Shown here piece after piece: positions 1 to 10,643 of a stretch of DNA of 64,000 nucleotides. The position numbers and the translations under genes were made by a program. This DNA comes from Magicicada septendecula (taxonomy: Eukaryota > Arthropoda > Insecta > Hemiptera > Cicadidae), in contig CM068367.1 in NCBI GenBank assembly GCA_034769895.1, positions 710,358,196 through 710,422,195 on the forward strand. Reading direction: 5' to 3'. Within the stretch, counting starts at the first letter, position 1; each line of letters starts with the position of its first letter. Below the pieces are notes generated by a model. That model was not told the origin of the DNA, searched no databases, and worked only from the letters and a program-made list of their open reading frames with translations.

Positions 1-1620
1 GTCTCGAGAACTCTACACTTCAGCCCTGTATGCAAAAGAGTAGTTGATTCTGTTTGAATTTTCAGCTGTTATCGTTTGCCATAGAAAAAAATCTACAGAT
101 AGACACACAGACAGACAGACACACAGACACTTTACGAAAAACTGCTTTTTTTCATGGTTTGAATGTAGTACAATCAGAATCTGCAATAATCGCGAACACG
201 ATTTTTTTTGCCATCACCATACTTCTATTTCCTTAAGGAACATGGAAGTAAAAAAGACAAAATAAAAAAATTATTCCAAACATACAGTCTTCGGTCTGGT
301 ATAACAGAAATCACTATAGTGACAAGTTTAAGTTGTTAATAATTATCTTAGTCTTTCGGTATATTATATTATATACATTATATTATCTTAATAATATCGG
401 TATGGAGAACCATACATGACTTCCTTGTTCTAAGATTTATATTTAAAAGCATATTCGAAATGAAATATTTCAATAGAAACTACTTCTTTCTATTGCTTCA
501 GCCTTAACCACAGTACTGTGGTCACTAACGTATACCACCTCACATTTCCGCACTCGATTTTCACTGATGATGGCAGTCGATGGCATTGCCGTAAAGTCTG
601 GTTTTGCAGAAAACATTGGACTACGGCTAAACAGCCCGGGAAGGAATTTTAAAAAAGAACTACTTCTTTGTTGCCGATAACATAGTACACATAAAAAATT
701 CTCCTTCCCCCTTCAACTATAATTTTCATTAATAGAATATTACCCCCACCTCGTTCACATAACCTCTTCATTTAGAGATATTTCATCTACGTTTCTACAG
801 TGGATTATTATGATCTTCTTATCAGGATACTTTATTTATCAAAATTAAGTACTTTTCTCCTGTTAAAACATAAAACGTTACAGGTAAACTACCCCTTTCT
901 CTAAACCGATCTTCACCAAAGTCAATAGATCTTCAGTCCTCTACAATGCAGGGATGCATGCAAAAAAAAATATTTGATTCTGTTTGAATGTGCGGCAGTT
1001 ATCGTTCGTCATGAAAACATTTCTCTTGTTACAACATAAAATGTTGCAGGTAAACTACCCCTTTCCATTAACCGAACTTCACGAAAAATTGCGTTCTCTA
1101 CAATTCAGGAACGTATGCAAAAAATTATTCGATTCTCTTTGAATTTACGGCAGTCAGAGTTAGCAAAAAAAAATTACACTTGATAAAAAAAACCTTGCCG
1201 GTAAACTATCCTTTTCCCTTAACCGATCTTCACCAAAAACAATAGGTCTTGAGCACTCTACAAATCAGGGCTGTATGCAAATAATTATTTGATTCTGTTT
1301 GAATTTGCGGCTGTTATCGTTTGTCACATAAAATACCCTTTTAAAACATAAAACGTTTCTGGTAAACTACCCCTTTCCCTTGACCGATCTTTACCAAAAA
1401 CAAAAGGTCCTGAGAACTCTACAATTCAGAGCTCCATGCAAAAAATTATTTGATTCTGTTCGAATTTGAGGCTGTTATCGTTAGCCATAGAAAATATACT
1501 TGTTAAAACATAAAACGTTACAGGTAAACTACCCCTTTCCCTTTAAACAATCTTAACCAAAAACAATAGACGTTGAGAACTCTTCCATTCAAGGCTGCAT
1601 GCAAAAAATTATTTTATTCT

Positions 1621-1800
1621 TATATATAATATAAACTTTCACTATGAACTTACTTTGGTTATTATTCCCAAACGATTCAACGTGATGTACGTCTTCTTCA
1701 GTGGGAGTAAATACAGAATGTCTTCACACAGTAACGGTTATGGACTATAGGTGTGTGTGGTGGGGGAAAAAAATTAACGAATAGAATGTACCAACAAGAT
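1621..1800 (-). mobile_element. Short Penelope-like 3' tail inserted in the satellite, with 14-bp target duplication
   Basis: A non-satellite insert of 180 bp is bounded by the direct repeat AATTATTTTATTCT (1607-1620 and 1801-1814). The corresponding place in the next higher-order unit lacks it. Read on the minus strand, it contains CTGAAGA (1695-1701) followed by a short stem and GAAT, then AGTAAGTTCA and GAAAGTTT. The same order of motifs ends the Penelope-like copies at 10.5 and 53.7 kb. I read it as a severely 5'-truncated Penelope-like insertion of a related but diverged family. No coding sequence remains. An unrelated insert that shares the motif by chance is possible but less likely given the target duplication. 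Confidence 0.5.
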
Positions 1801-4659
1801 AATTATTTTATTCTGTTTGAATTTGCGGCTGTTATCGTTTGCCATAGACAAAAATTACCCTTGATTAAAAAAACCGTTGCCGGTAAACTACCCCTTTCCC
1901 TTAACCGTTCTGCACCAAAAAAAAATAGGTCTTGAGTACTCCACAAGTCAGGACTGCATGCAAAAAATTATTTGATTCTCTTTGAATTTGCGACTGTTAT
2001 CGTTTGCCATAAAAAAAGTCTACAGACAAACAGATAGACAGACAGACACACAGACACTTTTCGGAAAATGACTTTTTCTCATGTTTTGAGTGTAGTACAA
2101 TCAGAATCTGCAATAATCTCGAACACGATTTTTTTTGCCATCACCATACTTCCATTTCCTTAAGGAACATGGAAGTAAAATTATCCCCTCCTTCTTCAAA
2201 TATAATTTTCATTTATAGAAAATTAACCCCACCCCGTTCAGCTAGCGTCTTCATTTATAGATATTTCATGTATGTTTTGACAGTGGATTAATAAGATCTT
2301 ATCAGGATACTTTATTTATCAAAATTAAGTATTTAACTCTTGTTACAACAACAAAATTATCCGGTAAACTACCCTTTCCCCATAACCGATCTTCACCAAA
2401 ATCAAAAGGTCTTGATTCCTCTACAACTCAGGCACATATATAAAAAATTATTTGTTTCTGTTTGAATTTACGGCAGTTATCGTTGGTCATGGAAAAATTT
2501 CTGTTGTTACAACATAAAATGTTGCTGGTAAACTACACCTTTGTCTAAACTGCTATTCACCAAAATCAAAAGGTCTTGAGCCCTCTAAAATTCAGGGATG
2601 CATGCAATACATTATTTTATTTTGTTTGAATTTGCGGCTGTTATCGTTAGCCTAAAAAAAATTACCCTTGATAAAATAAGTTGCTGGTAATCTACCCCTT
2701 TGTCTTAACTGATATTCACCTAAATCAAAAGTTCTTGAGTCCTCTACAATTCAGGAATGCATGCAATAAATTATTTTATTCTGTTTGAATTTGCGGCAGT
2801 CATCGTTCTTCATAGAAATAATTACTCTTGTAAAAACATAAAATGTGACTTGTAAACTACCCCTTTCCATTAACCAATCTTCACCAAAATCAATAGGCCC
2901 TCAGTCCTTTACAATTCAGAAAAGTATTCAAAAAAATATTTGATTCTGTTTGAATGTACGGCAGTTATCGTACTTCATGTAAAACGTTCTCTTGTTACAA
3001 CATAAAATGGTGCTGGTAAACTACCCCTTTCCCTTAACCGATCTTCACCAAAATCAACAGAGATTGAGTTCTCTATAGCTCAGGAAGGTATGAAAAACAT
3101 TGTTTGATTCTGATTGAATTTACGGCAGTTATCATTAGTCATAGAAAAAATTACCCATGTTAAAACATAAAACGTTTTATATAAACTACCCCGTTTCCTT
3201 AACCGATCTTCACCAAAAACAATATGTCTTGAGAACTATACAATTCAGGCTGTTATCGTTTGCCTAAAAAAAAATTACCCTTGATAAAAAAAAAAGATGC
3301 TGGTGAACTACCCCTTTCCCTTAACCGACCTTCACCAAAAACAATAGGTCTTGAGTACTCTACAAATTAGGTCTGTATGCAAAAAATTATTTGAATCTGT
3401 TTGAATTTGCGGCTGTTATTGTTTGCCATAGAGAAAAAATCTATAGACAGCCAGACACACACACAGACAGTTTTCGAAAAATGATATTTTTACATGTTTT
3501 GAGGGTAGTACAATCAGAATCTGCAATAATCTCGACCACGATTTTTTTTGTCATCATCATACTTCAATTTCCTTATGGAACATGGAAGTAAAATTATCCC
3601 CTCCAATTTCAACTATAATTTTTATTTATAGAAAATTACCCCCACCCTGTTCAACTAGCCCCTTCATTTATAGATATTTCATCTTCGTTTCTACAGTGGA
3701 TTATTAAGATCTTCTTATAAGGATATTTTATATATCAAAATTAAGTACTTTACTCTGTTACAATAAAAAATATTTCTGGTAAACTACCATTCCCCCGTTT
3801 CCGAACTACACCAAAATCAACAGGTCTTGAGTCCTCTACAACACAGGCACATATGGAAAAAAGTATTTGATTCTGTTTGAAATTACAGAAGTTTTCGTTC
3901 TTCATGAAAACATTTGTCTTGTTACAACATAAAATGTTGCTGGTAAACTACCCCTTTCCATCAACCGATCTTCACCAAAAACAGTAGGTCTTGAGAACTC
4001 TACAAAACATGGCTGTATGCAAAAAATTATTTGATTCTGTTTAAATTTGCGGCTGTTATCGTTTGCCATATAAAATACCCTTGTTAAAACATAAAACGTT
4101 GCTGGTAAACTACCCCGTTCCCTTAACCGATCTTCACCAAGAACAATATGTCTTGAGAACTCTACAATTCAGGGCTGTATGCAAAACATTATTTGATTCT
4201 GTTTGAATTTGCGGCTGTTATCGTTTGCCATAGAAACAAATTACCCTTGATTAAAAAAAAATTATCCGGTAAACTACCCCTTTCCCTTAACCGATCTTCA
4301 CCAAAAACAATAAGTCTTGAGTACTCTACAAATAAGGGTTGTATGCAAGAAATTATTTGATTCTGTTTGAATTTGGGACTGTTATCGTTTGCCATAGAAA
4401 AAAATCTATGTACACACAGACAGACACACACACAGACACTTTTTGAAAAATGACTTTTTTCATGTTTTGAGTGTAGTACAATCACAATCACCATACTTCC
4501 ATTTCCTTAAGGAACATGGAAATAAAAAAGACAAATGAATAAATTAGTCCAAACATACAGTCTTTGGTCTGGTATAACAGAAATCAATATAGTGATAAGT
4601 TTAAGTTCTTAATAATTATCTTAGTCTTTCGGTACATTATATTATATTATCTTAATAAT

Positions 4660-4985
4660 ATCGGTGTGGAGAACCATACATGACTTCCATGTTCTAAGAT
4701 TCCATGTTTCATTTAAAAGTATTCGAAATGAAATATTTCCATAGAAACTACTTCTTTCTATTGCTTCAGCCTTAGCCACAGTACTGTGGTCACTAACGTA
4801 TACCACCTCACGTTTTCGCACTTGATTTTCACTGATGATGGCAGTCGATGGCATTGCCGTAAAGTCTGGTTTTGCAGAAAACATTGGACTACGGCTAAAC
4901 AGCCCGGGAAGGAATTTTAACAAAGAACTACTTCTTTGTTGCCGATACTTAGTACACATATAAAAAATTCTCCCCTCCCCTTTCA
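4660..4985. repeat. Palindrome-bearing satellite block (one of about eight copies)
   Basis: This block of about 320 bp runs from the GGAGAACCATACATGACTTC landmark to TAGTACACAT. It contains a perfect palindrome, CCACAGTACTGTGG at 4776-4789, extended to 16 bp in other copies (507-522, 15576-15591). Further copies lie at about 401-720, 8758-9075, 15518-15780, 16090-16400, 17400-17720 and 20030-20280, with a truncated one at 23085-23199. The minus strand often stays open for 70-115 codons. The amino-acid differences between copies look unconstrained, so I do not call a gene. Confidence 0.75.
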
Positions 4986-7900
4986 ACTATAATTTTCATT
5001 AATAGAAAATTACCCCCACCTCGTTCACCTAACCGCTTCATTTAGAGATATTTCATCTACGTTTCTACAGTGGATTATTATGAGCTTCTTATCAGGATAC
5101 CTTATTTATCAAAATTAAGTACTTTACTCTTGTTAAAACAACAAATGTTTCCGGTAAACACCCCTTTCCTTTAACCAATCTCCACCAAAATCAACAGGCC
5201 TTCACTTCTTTACAATTAAGGAACGCATGCAAAAATGTATTTGATTCTCTTTGAATTACGGCTGTTATCGTTAGTCATAGAAAAAATTACCCTCTTTAAA
5301 ACATAAAATGTTGCCGGTAAACTACCTCTTTCCCTTAACCGATCTTCACCAAAGACAACATGTCTTGAGAACTCTACAATTGAGTGCTGTATGCAAAACA
5401 TTATATGATTCTGTTTGACTTTGCGTCTGTTATAGTTTGCCATGGAAATAAAATTACGCTTGATAAAAAAAACGTTGCAGGTAAACTACCCCTTTCCCTT
5501 AACTGATCTTCACAAAACACAACAGTCTTGAGTACTCTACAATTCAGGGCTGTATGCAAAACATTATTTGAGTCTCTTTGAATTTACGGCAGTTATCATT
5601 CGTAAAAAAAAATTACCGTTGTTAAAACATAAAACGTTGCAGGTAAACTACACCTTTCCCGTAAACAATCTTCGACAAAATCAACAGACCTTGAGTTCTG
5701 TATAATTCAAAAAGGCATGCAAAAAAGTAATTGATTCTGTTTGAATTTACGGCAGTTATAGTTAGCAAAAAAAAAATTACCCTTGATAAAAAAAACCTTG
5801 CCGGTAAACTATCCTTTTCCCTTAACCGATCTTCACCAAAAACAATAGGTCTTGAGCACTCTACAAATCAGGGCTGTATGCAAATAATTATTTGATTTTT
5901 TTTGAATTTGCGGCTGTTATCGTTTGCCATATAAAATACGCTTTTAAAACATAAAACGTTTAAGGTAAACTACCCCTTTCCCTTGACCGATCTTTACCAA
6001 AAACAAAAGGTCCTGAGAACTATCCAATTCAGGGCTCCATGCAAAAAATTATTTGATTCTGTTCGAATTTGTGGCTGTTATCGTTAGCCATAGAAAATAC
6101 ACTTGTTAAAACACAAAACGTTGCTGGTAAACTACCCCTTTCCCTTTAACCGATCTTAACCAAAAACAATAGACCTTGAGAACTCCACAAGTCAGGACTG
6201 CATGCAAAAAATTATTTGATTCTCTTTGAATTTGCGACTGTTATCGTTTGCCATAAAAAAGTCTACAGACAAACAGATAGACAGATAGACACACAGACAC
6301 TTTTCGGAAAATGACTTTTTTTCATGTTTTGAGTGTAATACAATCAGAATCTGCAATAATCTCGAACACGACTTTTTTTTGCCATCACCATACTTCCATT
6401 TCCTTAAGGAACATGGAAGTAAAATTATCCTCTCCTCCTTCAACTATAATTTCCATTTATAAAAAAATTAACACCACCCTGTTCAACTAGCGTCTTCATT
6501 TATAGATATTTCATGTATGTTTCGACAGTGGATTAATAAGATCTTATCAGGATACTTTATTTATCAAAATTAAGTATTTAACTCTTGTTACAACAACAAA
6601 ATTATCCGGTAAACTACCCTTTCCCCATAACCGATCTTCACCAAAATCAAAAGGTCTTGATTCCTCTACAACTCAGGCACATATGTAAAAAATTATTTGT
6701 TTCTGTTTGAATTTACGGCAGTTATCGTTCGTCATGGAAAATTTTCTGTTGTTACAACATAAAATGTTGCTGGTAAACTACACCTTTCTCTAAACTGCTA
6801 TTCACCAAAATCAAAAGGCCTTGAGCCCTCTAAAATTCAGGGATGCATGCAATACATTATTTTATTTTGTTTGAATTTGCGGCTGTTATCGTTCTTCATA
6901 GAAATAATTACTCTTGTAAAAACATAAAATGTGACTTGTAAACTACCCCTTTCCATTAACCAATCTTCACCAAAATCAATAGGCCTTCAGTCCTTTACAA
7001 TTCAGAAAAGTATTCAAAAAAATATTTGATTCTGTTTGAATGTATGGCAATTATCGTACTTCATGTAAAACGTTCTCTTGTTACAACATAAAATGGTGCT
7101 GGTAAACTACCCCTTTCCCTTAACCGATCTTCACCAAAATCAACAGAGATTGAGTTCTCCATAGCTCAGGAAGGTATGAAAAACATTGTTTGATTCTGAT
7201 TGAATTTACGGCAGTTATCATTAGTCATAGAAAAAATTACCCATGTTAAAACATAAATGTTTTATATAAACTACCCCGTTTCCTTAACCGATCTTCACCA
7301 AAAACAATATGTCTTGAGAACTATACAATTCAGGCTGTTATCGTTTGCCTAAAAACAAATTACCCTTGATGAAAAAAAAAAGTTGCTGGTGAACTACCCC
7401 TTTCCCTTAACTGATCTTCACCAAAAACAATAGGTCTTGAGTACTCTACAAATTAGGTCTGTATGCAAAAAATTATTTGAATCTCTTTGAATTTGTGGCT
7501 GTTATTGTTTGCCATAGAAAAAAGAATCTATAGACAGACAGACACACACACAGACAGTATTCGAAAAATGATATTTTTACATGTTTTGAGGGTAGTACAA
7601 TCAGAATCTGCAATAATCTCGACCACGATTTTTTTTGTCATCATCCTACTTCAATTTCCTTATGGAACATGGAAGTAAAATTATCCCCTCCAATTTCAAC
7701 TATAATTTTTATTTATAGAAAATTACCCCCACCCTGTTCAACTAGCCCCTTCATTTATAGATATTTCATCTACGTTTCTACAGTGGATTATTAAGATCTT
7801 CTTATAAGGATATATCAAAATTAAGTACTTTACTCTGTTACAATAAAAAATGTTTCTGGTAAACTACCATTCCCCCGTTTCCGAACTTCACCAAAATCAA

Positions 7901-10013
7901 CAGGCCTTGAGTCCTCTACAACACAGGCACATATGGAAAAAATTATTTGATTCTGTTTGAAATTACAGAAGTTTTCGTTCTTCATGAAAACATTTGTCTT
8001 GTTACAACATAAAATGTTGCTGGTAAACTACCCCTTTCCATCAACCGATCTTCACCAAAAACAATAGGTCTTGAGAACTCTACAAATCATGGCTGTATGC
8101 AAAAAATTATTTGATTCTGTTTAAATTTGCGGCTGTTATCGTTTGCCATATGAAATACCCTTGTTAAAACATAAAACGTTGCTGGTAAACTACCCCGTTC
8201 CCTTAACCGATCTTCACCAAAAACAATATGTCTTGAGAACTCTACAATTCAGGGCTGTATGCAAAACATTATTTGATTCTGTTTGAATTTGCGGCTGTTA
8301 TCGTTTGCCATAGAAACAAATTACCATTGATTAAAAAAATATGTTGCCGGTAAACTATCCCTTTCCCTTAACCGATCTTCACCAAAAACAATAAGTCTTG
8401 AGTACTCTACAAATAAGGGTTGTATGCAAGAAATTATTTGATTCTGTTTGAATTTGGGACTGTTATCGTTTGCCATAGAAAAAAATCTATGTACACACAG
8501 ACAGACACACACTCACACACAGACACTTTTTGGAAAATGACTTTTTTCATGTTTTGAGTGTAGTACAATCACCATCACCATACTTCCATTTCCTTAAGGA
8601 ACATGGAAATAAAAAAGACAAATGAATAAATTAGTCCAAACATATAGTCTTTGGTCTGGTATAACAGAAATCACTATAGTGACAAGTTTAAGTTGTTAAT
8701 AATTATCTTAGTCTTTCGGTATATTATATTATATATATTATATTATCTTAATAATATCAGTATGGAGAACCATACATGACTTCCATGTTCTAAGATTTAT
8801 ATTTAAAAGCATATTCGAAATGAAATATTTCCATAGAAACTACTTCTTTCTATTGCTTCAGCCTTAGCCACAGTACTGTGGTCACTAACGTATACCACCT
8901 CACGTTTTCGCACTCGATTTTCACTGATGATGGCAGTCGATGGCACTGCCGTAAAGTCTGGTTTTGCAGAAAACATTGGACTACGGCTAAACAGCCCGGG
9001 AAGGAATTTTAACAAAGAACTACTTCTTTGTTGCCGATAACTTAGTACACATATAAAAAATTCTCCCCTCCCCTTCAACTATAATTTTCATTAATAGAAA
9101 ATTACCCCCACCTCGTTCACCTAACCTCTTCATTTAGAGATATTTCATCTACGTTTCTACAGTGGATTATTATGAGCTTCTTATCAGGATACTTTATTTA
9201 TCAAAATTAAGTACTTTACTCTTGTTAAAACATAAAACGTTACAGGTAAACTACCCCTTTCTCTTAACCGATCTTCACCAAAATCAATAGACCTTCAGTC
9301 CTCTACAATGCAGGGATAAAAAAAAAAAAATTTGAGTCTGTTTGAATGTGCGGCAGTTATCGTTCGTCATGAAAACATTTCTCTTGTTACAACATAAAGT
9401 GTTGCAGGTAAACTACCCCTTTCCCTTAACCGAACTTCACGAAAAATTGCGTTCTCTACAATTCAGGAACTATGCAAAAAATTATTTGATTCTCTTTGAA
9501 TTTACGGCAGTTAACTTTCGTCAAAAAAAAGTACCCTTCTTAAAACATAAAATGTTGTTAGTAAACTACCCTTTTCCCTTAACCGATCTTCAACAAAATC
9601 AACTGACCTTGAGTTCTCTTTAATTCAAAAAGGTATGCAAAAACGTAGTTGATTCTGTTTGAATTTGCGGCTGTTATTGTTTGCCATAAAAAAAAATCTA
9701 TAGACAGACAGACACACACACAGACAGTTTTCGAAAAATGATATTTTTGCATGTTTTGAGGGTAGTACATACAGAATCTGCAATAATCTCAACCACGATT
9801 TGTTTTGCCATCATCATACTTCCATTTCCTAATGGAACATGGAAGTAAAATTATCCCCTCCAATTTCAACTATAATTTTCATTTATAGAAATTACCCCCA
9901 CCCCGTTCAACTAGCCTCTTCATTTATAGATATTTCATCTACGTTTCTACAGTGGATTATTAAGATCTTCTTATAAGGATATTTTATATATCAAAATTAA
10001 GTACTTTACTCTT

Positions 10014-10515
10014 AAATTTAAATTGTAATAACTGCAATAGTTTCTACATAGGCCAGACAGGAAGATCTTTTTCATCCCATTACTCTGAACACTTAAAAGG
10101 CCCTCTCCAACAACAATATACATTCTGCGTTTGCCACACACATACACACACATAACCATAGCTACACCAACATAGATACTAATCTTGAAATATTACACCT
10201 CTTACCCAAAGGTCGAAAACTCAACACAGCTGAACAGTATGAAATATACAAACACCACACAACACAACCAAACAACATACTAAACGACCAATTACAATAT
10301 AAATCACATACACTTTTCGACACAATTATACATAAAACAAACAATAATTCGGATCTCCGCGCCAATCCCATTCCTCTACACACCACCCCCACTATCCAAG
10401 CAACAACCGTTACTAAGTTCTGGCAGTCTGTTCTAAGCTGACGAAGGCGAATACGACGCCGAAACGCGTTCGACGAAAAAGACAAGTAAGTTTTCACATG
10501 AGAAAGTTTCAATAT
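10014..10515 (+). mobile_element. 5'-truncated Penelope-like element: GIY-YIG end and 3' tail
   Basis: The sequence matches the last third of the Penelope-like element at 53.2-53.7 kb, for example TTTCTACATAGGCCAGAC encoding FYIGQ of the GIY-YIG endonuclease. Homology continues through the C-terminal coding region to the 3' tail with GTAAGTT and GAAAGTTTCA. The reverse transcriptase domain is absent and the frame is degraded by small indels, so this is a dead fragment. It begins exactly where satellite array A stops, consistent with insertion into the satellite. The right edge near 10515 is approximate, set where similarity to the 53.7-kb copy fades. I found no clear target duplication, perhaps because of the adjoining hAT element. 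Confidence 0.8.
10423..10486 (+). ncRNA. Hammerhead-ribozyme-like motif at the Penelope-like 3' end
   Basis: The core reads CTGACGA (10438-10444), a stem II of GGCG (10446-10449) with CGCC (10457-10460) around a 7-nt loop, then GAAA (10461-10464) followed by CGCGTT. Stem I can form outside the core: G next to the core with C, an internal loop TAA/GAC, TTC with GAA, then GTCT with AGAC. That is the CUGANGA-stem II-GAAA layout of a type I hammerhead with an internal loop in stem I. Stem III is tiny (ACGCGT, self-complementary), as in hammerheads thought to act as dimers. Penelope-like retroelements are known to carry hammerheads. Activity is not shown by sequence alone. Confidence 0.6.
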
Positions 10516-10643
10516 TATATAAAGTCTAGTGCTGTGTAAGAAGATGATGAACAAACAAGACAACTTTATTTTTGTTGTTTAACAGTGTATTAAGAGTTAA
10601 GGGATACCGTACAAGTGCGCGGATGTGTTTTGGTTTTTAAAGT
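10516..10643 (+). other. Upstream region of the hAT transposase
   Basis: About 130 bp lie between the Penelope-like tail and the first ATG of the hAT pseudogene. It probably holds the 5' untranslated part of the transposon. I see no CAG-type left terminal repeat, so the left end may have been lost when the Penelope-like fragment arrived. Confidence 0.3.

Larger units (their letters stand above)
1..10013 (+). repeat. Satellite array A: ~160-bp monomers in a ~4.1-4.3 kb higher-order repeat
   Basis: Tandem monomers of about 160 bp fill this stretch; equivalent points at 1291 and 1452 lie 161 bp apart. Each monomer has the landmarks GATTCTGTTTGAATTTGCGG, then GTTATCGTTTGCCATA, then GGTAAACTACCCCTTTCCC, CCGATCTTCACCAAAA and GGTCTTGAG. 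Runs of monomers are separated by a CAGACA/CACACA microsatellite followed by a CCTTAAGG-centred hairpin, by a ~320-bp block with a 14-16-bp palindrome, and by a ~200-bp spacer with ATTACCCCCACCCCGTTCA. The whole pattern repeats: the GGAGAACCATACATGACTTC landmark recurs near 403, 4668 and 8764, and long stretches of 1100-4650 match 5700-8750. Offsets range from 4.09 to 4.6 kb because monomers were gained or lost. Short open frames here are by-products of the repeat, not genes. The array is cut by a Penelope-like fragment at its right edge. Confidence 0.9.

Noticed and set aside
44-265. Short plus-strand frames across the microsatellite blocks of arrays A and B
   Set aside because: They recur with every satellite block and run through CAGACA repeats; no gene signal.
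4642-4986. Minus-strand open frames in the palindrome blocks (also 8803-9078, 15491-15799, 20122-20337), which look like a conserved protein
   Set aside because: The copies differ mainly by amino-acid changes (Met/Val, Gln/Arg, Pro/Arg, Ala/Val) and one ends early, so there is no sign of purifying selection. The likeness is simply repeat identity.
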